This document shows, piece by piece, positions 43,420-51,894 of a stretch of DNA of 64,000 nucleotides. The first letter of the stretch is position 1, and each line of letters opens with the position of its first letter. The stretch comes from Patulibacter americanus DSM 16676 (lineage in GTDB: Bacteria > Actinomycetota > Thermoleophilia > Solirubrobacterales > Solirubrobacteraceae): contig NZ_ATUD01000005.1 in the NCBI RefSeq assembly GCF_000420025.1, forward strand, positions 215,503-279,502, given 5' to 3'. The notes below the pieces were generated by a model. It had not been told where the DNA came from, did no database searches, and was given only the letters and a program-made list of their open reading frames with translations. The translations under genes were made by a program, and so were the position numbers.

Positions 43420-44562
43420 TCAGGCGTCGAGGTCGGGGATCCCGGCGGACGGCGTGGCCGCCAGGAACGCCGCGCCGAGGGCGCCGAACAGCGCCAGCAG
43501 CCCGTCCATGCCCTCGCCGGGCGGCGCGGCGGCGACCGCGGCCTGCGTGCGCTCGAGGAGCCCGTCGACCACCCGCAGCAGCGCGCCGGCCTCGCCCGTG
43601 TCCGTCGCCTGCGCGCCGGAGCGGGCGAGGGAGAGCGCCTCCGTCGCGTCCTGCCCGTGGAACGCCAGCTGGAGGGCGATCGCGACGTACGAGGCCACGC
43701 GCTCGCCCTGGAGGAACCGCGGCCCGAGCGCCGCGATCCCCGGGGCGGGCCCGAGCTCGATGGGGTCCTCGCCGCGCACCACCCGGTCGAGCTGCGCGCC
43801 GGCGATCGAGCGGAGTGCGTCGCCCTCCAGGCCGACCGCGGCCGCGCTGCGCGCCACCGCGAACGCGGAGAACGCACCGGGGCCGTAGGGCATGTCGCTC
43901 GCGTAGAGGATCCGGGCGGGCGGGATCGTCGCGAAGAGCTGGAGCACGTCGGACGGGTGCCACCAGGACGTGTCGAAGTAGAGGTTCGGCAGCCGGGTGG
44001 CGGGCTCCGCGAGCACGCCGAGGTCGCTCACGGCGGCGTGGGCGAGGATCAGCCGCGCGTCGGGGTGACGCTCCGCCAGGCCGACCGCCGCGGCACCGAG
44101 CTGCGGGATCCCGCGACCGGCGTGGAACAGCACGGGGGCGCGACGCTCCGCCGCGAGCGCGACGACGGCCTCGACGTCGGGGTGGGTCAGCGCGAAGGCG
44201 TCGCTCCGGGGGTGGAGCTTGAACCCGAGCGCGCCCGCGTCGAGGCAGCGGCGGGCCTCGTCGAGGGCACCGGGGGAGCCGGGCGCGATGCGGGCGAGCG
44301 GGAGGAGCCGGCCGTCCGAGGCCGCCGACGCGGCGAGGACGACGTCGTTGGCCTCGCGGTAGCCGTTCGGCTCGTGCATCGCGAAGGTGAGCGCCCGTTC
44401 CTGGCCGGCCTCGTCGAGCCCGGTGAGGATCTCCTCGGCCGTCGCGGTGACCCCGTCGGGGTCGTTCTGGCCGATGTGCGTGTGGGCGTCGAACCAGGGA
44501 AGCGGCCCGAGCGGGCCGACCGTCGCGCGGTGCAGGAGGGCGACGTCGTGGGGGAGCGGCAT
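43420..44562 (-). CDS. Amidohydrolase 2-family metal-dependent hydrolase
   Basis: A 380-aa TIM-barrel amidohydrolase. It has the HxH zinc motif in WFDAHTHIGQND, GFKLHPR, VLFHAGRG, LILAHAAVSDLG and the final barrel Asp in YASDMPYGP. The family includes decarboxylases and lactonases acting on aromatic or cyclic acids. The substrate cannot be assigned. The last ~75 residues are helical. TAGCCT is 7 nt before the ATG. Confidence 0.87.
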   Translation of the reverse strand: MPLPHDVALLHRATVGPLGPLPWFDAHTHIGQNDPDGVTATAEEILTGLDEAGQERALTFAMHEPNGYREANDVVLAASAASDGRLLPLARIAPGSPGALDEARRCLDAGALGFKLHPRSDAFALTHPDVEAVVALAAERRAPVLFHAGRGIPQLGAAAVGLAERHPDARLILAHAAVSDLGVLAEPATRLPNLYFDTSWWHPSDVLQLFATIPPARILYASDMPYGPGAFSAFAVARSAAAVGLEGDALRSIAGAQLDRVVRGEDPIELGPAPGIAALGPRFLQGERVASYVAIALQLAFHGQDATEALSLARSGAQATDTGEAGALLRVVDGLLERTQAAVAAAPPGEGMDGLLALFGALGAAFLAATPSAGIPDLDA

Positions 44563-44569
44563 GACCGCC

Positions 44570-44575
44570 AGGCTA
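44570..44575 (-). promoter_or_regulatory. -10 element TAGCCT for the amidohydrolase gene
   Basis: TAGCCT (minus strand) 7 nt upstream of the ATG at 44562. Confidence 0.6.
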
Positions 44576-44683
44576 GTGGCCGGACGTCCCCGTCCAGTGC
44601 CGCAAAGGGATCGGTCCGGTGTCGACGCCGTGCACGTTCCGTATCGGTGGCAGGAATGGCTGCAAACGCGCCGACGGGGCTGC

Positions 44684-44689
44684 TACGGT
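44684..44689 (+). promoter_or_regulatory. -10 element TACGGT for the riboswitch transcript
   Basis: TACGGT lies just upstream of the riboswitch 5' end, so transcription would start at about 44696. This gives a ~140-nt leader, in contrast to the leaderless neighbours. Confidence 0.55.
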
Positions 44690-44690
44690 G

Positions 44691-44820
44691 CGCCGAGCCG
44701 AATCGCCGGAGTCGTTCCAGCGAACGGGGGACCCACTCAGTACCGGGGCAAATTCGCCTGCAGTCAGGCGGAGGCGCGATCTTTCCGCGCCAGCCCGTCA
44801 GCTAACCCCGTAGGCCGTCG
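44691..44820 (+). ncRNA. Cyclic di-AMP riboswitch (ydaO-yuaA motif)
   Basis: The leader matches the ydaO consensus at its signature blocks: CGGGGGACCCA (44725-44735), ACCGGGGCAAATTCG in place of the GGGGTGAATCC block (44742-44756), and CCGTCAGCTAACCCCGTAGG (44795-44814), almost identical to the B. subtilis 3' block. A variable hairpin (gcgcgatctttccgcgc) lies between them. The RNA binds two c-di-AMP molecules and usually turns expression off. In actinobacteria it controls cell-wall hydrolases, exactly the gene class found downstream. Confidence 0.96.
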
Positions 44821-44837
44821 AAAGAGAGCCTGAACCC

Positions 44838-45671
44838 GTGACACGCAAGACCCGCGGCGCTGCCGTCGCGCTGATCCTGATGCTCGCAAGCGCGTCGTCC
44901 GCCTCGGCGGCGCAGCCGACCGGCGGCACCACCGCCCAGAGCACGACGACCACCGCCCCGGCCACCCCGGCTCCTGCTGCCCCGGCGGCGCCCGCCGCAC
45001 CCGCGGCGCCGGCGACGACCGCGCTCTCAGCGACGCAGACGGTGATGCTGACCCGCTCGCAGACCAAGAAGGTCCAGCGGCGCGTGAAGGTCCGCGCCGA
45101 CGGCGCCGTCGGTGCCCGTACCCGCTCCGCCATCCGCCGCTACCAGGCGAAGAAGCGCCTGACGCGCACGGGCCGTCCGAACCTCGAGACGATCCGCGCG
45201 ATGAAGATGCCGTTCGTCGCCGAGGTCGAGCGCAAGCTCGCCGCCACGGCCGCCGGGACGGACCCCGAGGCCACGACCCGCCAGGCGCCCGCCGCCGCGA
45301 CCGGCGACCTCGCCACCGCGATCGCCGCCGCCCGCTCCGCGATCGGCACGCCGTACAGCTCCGGTGGCACGAACACCTCCGGCTTCGACTGCTCCGGCCT
45401 CATGGTCTGGGCGTTCGACCAGGCCGGCATCGACCTGCCGCGCACGTCGTTCGACCAGTACGAGGTCGGCACGGCCGTCGAGCAGTCCGCCATCCAGCCC
45501 GGCGACCTCGTGTTCTTCTCGACCGCCGGTCCCGGCGCGTCGCACGTCGGCGTCGCCGTCGACGCGACGACCGTGATCTCCGCCACGACGCGCGGCGTCA
45601 TGGCGCACAAGCTGAACGACGCCTACTGGGGCGCGGCCTACGTCGGCGCGCGCCGCCTGACCGCCGCCTAG
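44838..45671 (+). CDS. Secreted NlpC/P60 peptidoglycan endopeptidase
   Basis: A 277-aa exported hydrolase. Signal peptide (1-24, cleavage after SASA), an Ala/Pro/Thr linker with four APA repeats, a peptidoglycan-binding-like module (about 65-115) and a C-terminal NlpC/P60 domain (about 155-277). Catalytic Cys is in FDCSGLMVW and His in SHVGVAV. It should cut stem peptides between D-Glu and DAP. GTG at 44838. Control by the c-di-AMP riboswitch ties wall cleavage to osmotic and wall stress. Confidence 0.94.
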   Translation: MTRKTRGAAVALILMLASASSASAAQPTGGTTAQSTTTTAPATPAPAAPAAPAAPAAPATTALSATQTVMLTRSQTKKVQRRVKVRADGAVGARTRSAIRRYQAKKRLTRTGRPNLETIRAMKMPFVAEVERKLAATAAGTDPEATTRQAPAAATGDLATAIAAARSAIGTPYSSGGTNTSGFDCSGLMVWAFDQAGIDLPRTSFDQYEVGTAVEQSAIQPGDLVFFSTAGPGASHVGVAVDATTVISATTRGVMAHKLNDAYWGAAYVGARRLTAA

Positions 45672-45714
45672 AGCCCTGCGGCGGCCTCCGCGCCGCCGCG
45701 GCACCGAAGTCCCT

Positions 45715-45741
45715 GACGGGCCGCCCACCGGGCGGCCCGTC
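45715..45741 (+). terminator. 12-bp terminator hairpin of the NlpC/P60 gene
   Basis: A perfect 12-bp stem (gacgggccgccc/gggcggcccgtc) with a 3-nt loop, 43 nt after the stop codon. The remaining sequence to 45893 shows no gene or structure I can support. Confidence 0.75.
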
Positions 45742-45893
45742 GTGCGTTCCGGGGCGGGTCCGTCCGGTCCCGGCGTCGCCGGCCACGTCGGGGTGCCCGG
45801 CCGTCCGTCCGTCCGCGTCGCGTGGACGTGCCCGCACGCGGGTAGGTGGCGGGAGAGCCGCGGGTGCGGGTCGCGATCCGCGGCCCGGCCCGC

Positions 45894-45899
45894 TACCCT
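45894..45899 (+). promoter_or_regulatory. -10 element TACCCT for the acyl-CoA dehydrogenase
   Basis: TACCCT predicts a start near 45906, placing the TTGACTG...CAGTCAA operator just downstream in the initially transcribed region. Confidence 0.5.
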
Positions 45900-45912
45900 C
45901 GGTACCAGAACG

Positions 45913-45928
45913 TTGACTGACCAGTCAA
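45913..45928. promoter_or_regulatory. TetR-type operator upstream of the acyl-CoA dehydrogenase
   Basis: TTGACTGACCAGTCAA is a perfect 7-2-7 inverted repeat 21 bp before the GTG. Repeats of this form are bound by TetR-family regulators, several of which respond to acyl-CoA. Placed after the -10 it would act as a roadblock. Confidence 0.7.
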
Positions 45929-45949
45929 TCTAGCCCCGGAGAGTCACCC

Positions 45950-47905
45950 GTGAGCACCACGCAACCGACCAGCGCCGAGTCCCGCAAGTTCGCCGAGGAG
46001 GCGCGCGAGACCGAGTGGAAGCTCCCCAGCTTCGGCAAGGAGCTGTACCTCGGGAACTTCGACTTCGACCTGATCCACCCGCTGCCCGCCGACGACGCCG
46101 AGAAGGCCGCTAAGGGCGAGGTCTTCCTGGCGAAGCTCAAGACCTTCCTCGAGACGAAGGTCGACGCGCTGGAGATCGAGCGCGACGCCAAGATCCCCGA
46201 GGACGTCATCGACGGCTTCAAGGACATGGGCGCCTTCGGCATGAAGGTCCCGACGAAGTACGGCGGCCTCGGGCTCTCGCAGGTCGACTACAACCGCGCG
46301 CTGGCGATGGTCGGCACGTGGCACGGCTCCCTCGGCGCGCTGCTCTCGGCGCACCAGTCCATCGGCGTCGCCGAGCCGCTCATGCTCTTCGGCTCGGAGG
46401 AGCAGAAGCAGAAGTGGCTCCCGAAGGTCGCCAAGGACCACATCTCGGCCTTCCTGCTGACGGAGCCCGACGTCGGCTCCGACCCGGCACGCGTCGCGGC
46501 CGCCGCCGTCCCCACCGAGGACGGCACGGGCTACCGCATCACGGGCCGCAAGCTCTGGGCGACGAACGGCGCGATCGCCGACATCGTCGTCATCATGGCC
46601 CGCGTCCCGAAGAGCGACGGGCACCGCGGCGGCGTCTCCGCCTTCGTCCTCGAGTACGACTCGGAGGGTGTGACGGTCGAGCACCGCAACGCCTTCATGG
46701 GTCTGCGCGGCATCGAGAACTCCGTGACCCTCCTCGAGGACGTCTTCGTCCCGAAGGAGAACCTCATCGGCAAGGAGGGCCAGGGCCTGAAGATCGCCCT
46801 GTCCACCCTGAACACCGGTCGCCTGGCGCTCCCCGCCATCTGCGCCGGCACCGCGAAGTGGGCCGCGCGGATCTCGCGCGAGTTCGCCTCGGAGCGCGTC
46901 CAGTGGGGCAAGCCGGTCGGCGAGCACGACCCGGTCGCCCAGAAGGTCGCCTTCATCAACGCGACGGCGTTCGGCCTCGAGGCCCTCGTCGACGTGACGG
47001 GCCGCCTCGCCGACGCGAAGCGCTCCGACATCCGCATCGAGGCCGCCGTCGCCAAGCTCGTCGGCTCCGAGCTGGGCTGGCAGGTCACGGACGAGCTCGT
47101 CCAGATCCGCGGCGGTCGCGGCTACGAGACGGCCGAGTCCCTCCTGGCCCGCGGCGAGCGCCCGGTCCCGGTCGAGCGGGCGCTGCGCGACATGCGCATC
47201 AACCGCATCTTCGAGGGCTCGACGGAGATCATGCACCTGCAGATCGCCCGCGAGGCCGTCGACCAGCACCTGCAGATCGCCGGCGAGCTCATCGAGGGCG
47301 ACGGCGGCCTGTCCGAGAAGGCGAAGCTCGCCGTCGGCGCCGGCAAGTTCTACGCCAAGTGGTTCCCGAACCTGACGCACGGCGAGGGCCAGAACCCGCG
47401 CTCCTTCGACGAGTTCGGCGCCCTGGCGACGCACCTGCGGTTCGTGGAGCGCAACTCGCGCAAGCTCGCCCGCACGACCTTCTACGCCATGGGTCGTTAC
47501 GGCGCGAAGCTCGAGTCCAAGGGCGCCGTCCTCGGCCGCATCGTCGACATCGGCGCGGAGCTGTTCTCCATCTCCGCCACGGTCGCCTACGCCGAGGCGC
47601 AGAAGAAGCAGCACCCGGAGCGCGCGCGGGAGATCGACGAGCTCGCCGGCCTCTTCTGCCTGCAGGCCCGCCGCCGCGCGAAGGACCTCTTCGCGCAGCT
47701 GCGCGCGAACGAGGACGACGCGAACTACGCGCTGGCCCAGAAGGTCCTGACGGGCCGCTACTCCTTCGTCGAGGAGGGCATCCCGTACAACGACACGGAC
47801 AAGCCGCTCTTCGGCGCGGAGTACCGCCAGCCGACCGCGGCGGCGAAGAAGAACGCGCAGCAGGACGCCGTCCAGGCGGACGCCGCGAAGTCCCCCACGG
47901 CCTAG
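45950..47905 (+). CDS. Acyl-CoA dehydrogenase, large (VLCAD-like) type
   Basis: A 651-aa flavoenzyme oxidising acyl-CoA to trans-2-enoyl-CoA. Residues about 50-460 are the ACAD core: FLLTEPDVGSDPARV, GRKLWATNGAIAD, FGLRG-like MGLRGIENS, RIFEGSTEIMHLQIAREAVD. An extra ~180-residue helical C-terminal domain makes it similar in layout to VLCAD/ACAD9 or bacterial FadE-like enzymes with long-chain preference. GTG at 45950 has GGAGA 9 nt upstream. A TetR-type operator suggests induction by fatty acids. Confidence 0.93.
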   Translation: MSTTQPTSAESRKFAEEARETEWKLPSFGKELYLGNFDFDLIHPLPADDAEKAAKGEVFLAKLKTFLETKVDALEIERDAKIPEDVIDGFKDMGAFGMKVPTKYGGLGLSQVDYNRALAMVGTWHGSLGALLSAHQSIGVAEPLMLFGSEEQKQKWLPKVAKDHISAFLLTEPDVGSDPARVAAAAVPTEDGTGYRITGRKLWATNGAIADIVVIMARVPKSDGHRGGVSAFVLEYDSEGVTVEHRNAFMGLRGIENSVTLLEDVFVPKENLIGKEGQGLKIALSTLNTGRLALPAICAGTAKWAARISREFASERVQWGKPVGEHDPVAQKVAFINATAFGLEALVDVTGRLADAKRSDIRIEAAVAKLVGSELGWQVTDELVQIRGGRGYETAESLLARGERPVPVERALRDMRINRIFEGSTEIMHLQIAREAVDQHLQIAGELIEGDGGLSEKAKLAVGAGKFYAKWFPNLTHGEGQNPRSFDEFGALATHLRFVERNSRKLARTTFYAMGRYGAKLESKGAVLGRIVDIGAELFSISATVAYAEAQKKQHPERAREIDELAGLFCLQARRRAKDLFAQLRANEDDANYALAQKVLTGRYSFVEEGIPYNDTDKPLFGAEYRQPTAAAKKNAQQDAVQADAAKSPTA

Positions 47906-47920
47906 GGGGCACCGGCGCGC

Positions 47921-47945
47921 CGAGCCGCCCAATCGGGGCGGCTCG
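47921..47945 (+). terminator. Terminator after the acyl-CoA dehydrogenase
   Basis: A perfect 10-bp stem (cgagccgccc/gggcggctcg) with a 5-nt loop, 15 nt after the stop. Confidence 0.7.
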
Positions 47946-47979
47946 CGCGTACGCCGGACACGGGCCGCGGGCGACCGCA

Positions 47980-47985
47980 TAGGGT
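47980..47985 (+). promoter_or_regulatory. -10 element TAGGGT for the LuxR-type regulator
   Basis: TAGGGT 6 nt before the ATG at 47992, no ribosome site. Confidence 0.6.
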
Positions 47986-47991
47986 GCGCGC

Positions 47992-50793
47992 ATGCTGCGC
48001 GCCGATCGGGCCCCGCTGGAGCGCGACGCCGAACGGGCGGCGATCGAGTCCCTGCTCGACCGCGCGTTGGCGGGCGAGGGCGGGGCGCTGCTGGTCGAGG
48101 GGCCGGCGGGCATCGGCAAGACCACGCTCCTGGCGGGCGCTCGGGCCGAGGCCGGGCGCCGCGGCGTGCGGGTGCTCCGCGCCCGCGGAGGGGTGCTGGA
48201 GCGCGAGCTGGAGTACGCCGTCGTCCGGCAGCTCGTGGAGCGCGCCGTGCTCGGCGCGGGGGAGGAGCGTCGTGCTGCGCTGCTGGCGGGGCCTGCGGCC
48301 CCCGCGGCGGGCGTGATCGGCACCCATCCGCCGCCGCGCGACTCCGGACCGGTCCACGACCCGTCGCCCGACCTGCTGCACGGGCTCGGCTGGCTCGTCG
48401 CGCACCTCGCCGACGAGGCGCCGCTGCTGCTGGTCGTCGACGACGCGCACTGGGCCGACGCCGCGTCGCTGCGGGCGCTCGCGTACCTCGCCCGCAGGCT
48501 CGACGGGCTGCGCGTGGGGCTGCTGGTCGGCGCGCGCATGGCGGAGGCGGGCGTCTCGCAGCCGCTGTTGGACGAGCTGCGGGCCTGTGCCGGGCCCGAC
48601 GTCGTCCGCCCCGGCGAGCTCACGCCCGCGGGGGTCGGCCAGCTGCTGGCCGACGCGTTCGGGGCCCCGGCGAGCGACGAGCTCGCGGCCGCCTGCGCCA
48701 CGGCGACGGGCGGCAACCCGTTCTTCGCCACCGAGCTCGCGACCGAGCTGGCGGCCGCGCACGCGGCGCCGGAGGAGGTTGACCCGGCGGCGGTCGCCCA
48801 CACGGGACCGACGGCGGTGCGCCGGTCGTTGCTGCTGCGGCTCGGGCACCTCGGCCCCCCGGCGCGCGCCCTCGCACAGGCCGTGGCGGTGCTCGGCGGC
48901 GAGGGTGACCTGGCGCTCGCCGGCGCGACGGCCGGCCTCGAGCCGGCGGAGGCCGCCGCCGGGGTGGACGCACTCGTCGCCGCCGGACTGCTCGAGGGCG
49001 GGCCGCCGCTCCGGCTCCTGCACCCGCTCGTGCGGGCCGCGATCACCGAGGACACCCCGCCGTCGGACCGCGCCGCCGCACACCGCCGGGCGTTCCTGGC
49101 GCTCACCGCCCGCGGGGCGCCCGACGATGCGCTCGTGCCCCACGCCCTGGCCACAGTGCCGGAGGGCGACCCGGCGGTCGTCGGGCTGCTGCACCGGGCG
49201 GGCACCCGGGCCCTCCGCTCCGGGGCGCCGGAGGCCGCCGTCGTGCACCTGCGACGGGCGCTCGCCGAGCCGCCGCGGCCCGGCGAGCGACCGGCGGTGT
49301 TGGCCGCACTCGGGCGGGCCGAGGTCCGCCAGGGCGCCTTCGCCGACGGCGTCGGCCACCTCGACCACGCCCTGGAGGGACTGCCGGACGACGGCGCAAG
49401 GACCGACGCTCTCCGCGACCGCGCGTTCGCCGCGTTCGCACGCACGGGCATGGGCGCCGCGCGGGAGACGGTGCGGCAGGCCGTGGGTGACCTGACCGCC
49501 GGTGGCCGCGAGGACGACGCCCTGCAGCTCGAGGCGGACCTCGCCCTGCTGGCCTGGCTCTCGGGTCAGGCGCACGGCCTCGACCTGGGCCGCCACGGCG
49601 GGCTCGCCGGCCACACGCGCGCCGAGCGCACGATCCTCGCCCTGCTCGCGCAGGAGCGCCACGCGACGGGGGCGGCGCCGGCGGTCGTCGTCGAGCTCGC
49701 CGAGCGCGCCCTCGGCGGGGGACGGCTGGTGGCCGAGGACACCTCCGAGGCACTGCACTGGTACATGGCCACCTACGCGCTGCTCACGTGCGAGGCCCAC
49801 GCCGCCGCACGGGCCACGATCGAGGACGCGCTCTCCGACGGGCGACGTCGCGGCTCCGCGTTCGCCTGGGCCGGGGCGCTGGGGACCCGCGCCGTGCTCG
49901 CGCTGAACGAGGGCCGGCCGCGCGACGCCGAGGCCGACGCCCGCTCCGCCGGGCGCGGGGCGATCCCTCCCGTGATGGTGCCCGTCAACGCCGCCTACGT
50001 CGTGCTGGCGCTCGTCGACCAGGGTGCCCTGGCGTCCGCGGAGGAGACGCTGGTCGCCGGTGGTCTGGAGCACGGCCCGGGTGGGCCGACCGTGCTGCGG
50101 TGGATCCCGTGGGCCCGGCTGCGGCTGCGCGAGGCGCAGGGGCGCACGGCCGACGTGCTGTCCGACGTCGCGCCGCTGCGGGACGACGACGCCGCGGGCT
50201 CGCCGATGCGCGCGCTGGCGTGGCGGGCGCTCGCGGCCCGGGCGCTGGTCCGGGAGGGCCGGGACGCGGAGGCCCGGAGCCACGCGGCGGAGCACCTGGT
50301 CTGGGCCCGCTCGTGGGGCCGGCCGGGGGCGCTGGGGGTTGCGCTCCGCGCCTCGGCGCTCGCGGGGCCGGTCCCCGAGCGCGCGGCGGGGCTGCAGGAC
50401 GCCGTCGCCGTGCTGCAGGGCTCGGACCTGCGCACGGAGGAGGCCCGGGCCCGCCATGAGCTCGGTGTCGCCCTGCTGCGCTCCGGGCAGCGGCGCGACG
50501 GTCGTGCGGCCCTGGAGACGGCGCTCGAGGTGGCGGTGGCGTGCGGGGCCGACGGGGTCGCACGCGCCGCGGCGGGGGAGCTGGCCGTGGCCGGCGTCGC
50601 GTCGGCCCGGCTGCGGTTCGACGCGTTGACCCCGTCGGAGCGACGGGTGGCGGAGCTCGCGGCGGCCGGCGGGTCCAACCGCGAGATCGCGCAGGAGCTG
50701 TTCGTCACCCCGAAGACGGTGGAGAACCACCTCACGCGGGTGTACGCGAAGCTCGGCGTGGGGTCGCGAGAGGCACTCGCCACCGCGCTCTGA
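47992..50793 (+). CDS. LAL-type LuxR transcriptional regulator
   Basis: A 933-aa large ATP-binding LuxR regulator. An N-terminal AAA/STAND ATPase has Walker A VEGPAGIGKTTLL (about residues 35-47) and Walker B LLLVVDDAHWAD. The central ~450 residues are Ala/Arg-rich helical repeats resembling TPRs. The C-terminal LuxR HTH (about 875-930) includes LTPSERRVAELAAAGGSNREIAQELFVTPKTVENHLTRVYAKLGV. Such proteins switch on target genes when an inducer binds. The neighbours (64-aa protein and collagen-like protein) are possible targets. Confidence 0.93.
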   Translation: MLRADRAPLERDAERAAIESLLDRALAGEGGALLVEGPAGIGKTTLLAGARAEAGRRGVRVLRARGGVLERELEYAVVRQLVERAVLGAGEERRAALLAGPAAPAAGVIGTHPPPRDSGPVHDPSPDLLHGLGWLVAHLADEAPLLLVVDDAHWADAASLRALAYLARRLDGLRVGLLVGARMAEAGVSQPLLDELRACAGPDVVRPGELTPAGVGQLLADAFGAPASDELAAACATATGGNPFFATELATELAAAHAAPEEVDPAAVAHTGPTAVRRSLLLRLGHLGPPARALAQAVAVLGGEGDLALAGATAGLEPAEAAAGVDALVAAGLLEGGPPLRLLHPLVRAAITEDTPPSDRAAAHRRAFLALTARGAPDDALVPHALATVPEGDPAVVGLLHRAGTRALRSGAPEAAVVHLRRALAEPPRPGERPAVLAALGRAEVRQGAFADGVGHLDHALEGLPDDGARTDALRDRAFAAFARTGMGAARETVRQAVGDLTAGGREDDALQLEADLALLAWLSGQAHGLDLGRHGGLAGHTRAERTILALLAQERHATGAAPAVVVELAERALGGGRLVAEDTSEALHWYMATYALLTCEAHAAARATIEDALSDGRRRGSAFAWAGALGTRAVLALNEGRPRDAEADARSAGRGAIPPVMVPVNAAYVVLALVDQGALASAEETLVAGGLEHGPGGPTVLRWIPWARLRLREAQGRTADVLSDVAPLRDDDAAGSPMRALAWRALAARALVREGRDAEARSHAAEHLVWARSWGRPGALGVALRASALAGPVPERAAGLQDAVAVLQGSDLRTEEARARHELGVALLRSGQRRDGRAALETALEVAVACGADGVARAAAGELAVAGVASARLRFDALTPSERRVAELAAAGGSNREIAQELFVTPKTVENHLTRVYAKLGVGSREALATAL

Positions 50794-50862
50794 CCCCCCA
50801 GGGGCCAAGTCAGGGGGGTCACCCCTCATGACGTGGACGGCGTGCACCGAGAGGGTGCAGCT

Positions 50863-51057
50863 GTGCCCGAGTCGCCGATCACCGTCCGGTGTCAGTTCGA
50901 CTCGTTCGACGAGCCCGTCAGCGGCAGCGTCACCGACGACCACGGTCGCCGGCTGCCGTTCCGCGGCTGGGTCGAGCTGGCGGCGGCCCTGGCGGTCGTC
51001 GCGGAGGGCGCGCGTCCCACCACCCCATCCCTGGAGCTTCCCCATGACCCCCACTGA
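50863..51057 (+). CDS. Small hypothetical protein, 64 aa
   Basis: VPESPITVRCQFDSFDEPVS begins a compact protein with a central DHGRRLPFRGWVELAAALAVVAEG helix. GTG at 50863 has GAGAGGG 7 nt upstream, a better site than the in-frame GTG at 50833. The 3' end overlaps the collagen-like gene by 14 nt, which implies coupling. I do not recognise a family. Aromatic and acidic residues suggest a folded small domain rather than a secreted peptide. Confidence 0.6.
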   Translation: MPESPITVRCQFDSFDEPVSGSVTDDHGRRLPFRGWVELAAALAVVAEGARPTTPSLELPHDPH

Positions 51058-51793
51058 ACCCCGCCGCCGTCGCCGTCCCCAGACGTCCACCGCGGTCTCC
51101 TTCCTCGCGCTCTTCGTCGCGCTCTCCGGCACCGCCACGGCCGCGACGATGATCAGCGGCAAGGAGATCAAGAACAACACCGTGACCGGCGCCGACGTCA
51201 AGAGCTCGTCCCTGACGGGCTCCGACATCAAGAACCGCTCGCTGAGCGCCTCGGACCTCAGCGCGTCGGCCCTCGCCACCCTCAAGTCCTCCGGCGCCGC
51301 CGGGCCGGCGGGTCCGGCCGGACCCCAGGGGGCCCAGGGCCCGCAGGGTGCGAAGGGCGACACGGGTGCCCCCGGTGCCCCCGGTGAACCCGGTGCTCCG
51401 GGCGCGAACGGCGTCGACGGCGCGCAGGGCCCGGCCGGGCTCATCAAGGTCTACCGGACCTCGGCGGGCTCGGACAACCTGCCGATCAACACGGAGTCGC
51501 AAATCGTGTCGAAGGTCGTGCCGCAGGGGACGTATCTGGTGAGCGCGAAGCTCACGCTCGCGACCCAGGACGACTCGCTCGTGCGCTGCGACCTGCTGTC
51601 CGGCGCGACCGTCATCGACACGGCCCGGCACCTCGCCAACGGCGTGGGGGAGTCCCGGACGCCCCTGATGCTCACCGCCGCCGCGACCGCGAGCCAGCTG
51701 AGCCCGCTGCGAATCACGTGCACGACCGGCGCTGAGCTGGCCAACACGATGGACACGAAGCTCACGGCCGTGCCGGTCGACGAGCTCGGCTGA
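51044..51793 (+). CDS. Collagen-like secreted protein
   Basis: A 249-aa exported protein. A basic N-terminus and hydrophobic signal (about 15-33, AVSFLALFVALSGTATAA) precede repeats (NNTVTGADVKSSSLTGSDIKNRSLSASDL) that look like short beta-helix turns. Then come about 16 Gly-X-Y triplets (about residues 84-132, GPAGPAGPQGAQGPQGAKGD style) and a C-terminal beta-sandwich-like domain with two Cys. The triple helix would form a stalk on the cell surface. Families of this layout are common in Thermoleophilia. GGAG lies about 7 nt before the ATG. Confidence 0.85.
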   Translation: MTPTEPRRRRRPQTSTAVSFLALFVALSGTATAATMISGKEIKNNTVTGADVKSSSLTGSDIKNRSLSASDLSASALATLKSSGAAGPAGPAGPQGAQGPQGAKGDTGAPGAPGEPGAPGANGVDGAQGPAGLIKVYRTSAGSDNLPINTESQIVSKVVPQGTYLVSAKLTLATQDDSLVRCDLLSGATVIDTARHLANGVGESRTPLMLTAAATASQLSPLRITCTTGAELANTMDTKLTAVPVDELG

Positions 51794-51798
51794 GCCCG

Positions 51799-51839
51799 CG
51801 TCGGGGCGGCCGGCCGCCCGTCGGCCGGCCGCCCCGACG
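51799..51839 (+). terminator. Perfect 18-bp terminator hairpin
   Basis: 51799-51816 pairs base for base with 51822-51839 around a 5-nt loop (cccgt), 5 nt after the collagen-like gene stop. It is the longest perfect hairpin I found in the window. A moderately T-rich stretch (gttccttctcg) follows. Confidence 0.85.
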
Positions 51840-51882
51840 TGAAGTCGTTCCTTCTCGAGGCATCCAGTCTCGGGTCTTCGCC

Positions 51883-51888
51883 GTTACT
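51883..51888 (+). promoter_or_regulatory. -10 element GTTACT for the lipoprotein gene
   Basis: GTTACT 6 nt before the ATG at 51895, resembling the GATACT and CATACT forms used by other genes here. Confidence 0.45.
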
Positions 51889-51894
51889 CCTTGC

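Noticed and set aside
45742..45893. Possible gene in the gap before the acyl-CoA dehydrogenase
   Set aside because: Only low-complexity shadow frames without start signals. No conserved peptide recognised.
47902..51447. A 1181-residue minus-strand frame opposite the LuxR gene
   Set aside because: It mirrors the plus-strand gene with Arg/Gly/His-rich low-complexity sequence and no start signal. The opposite strand has clear domains and a -10.
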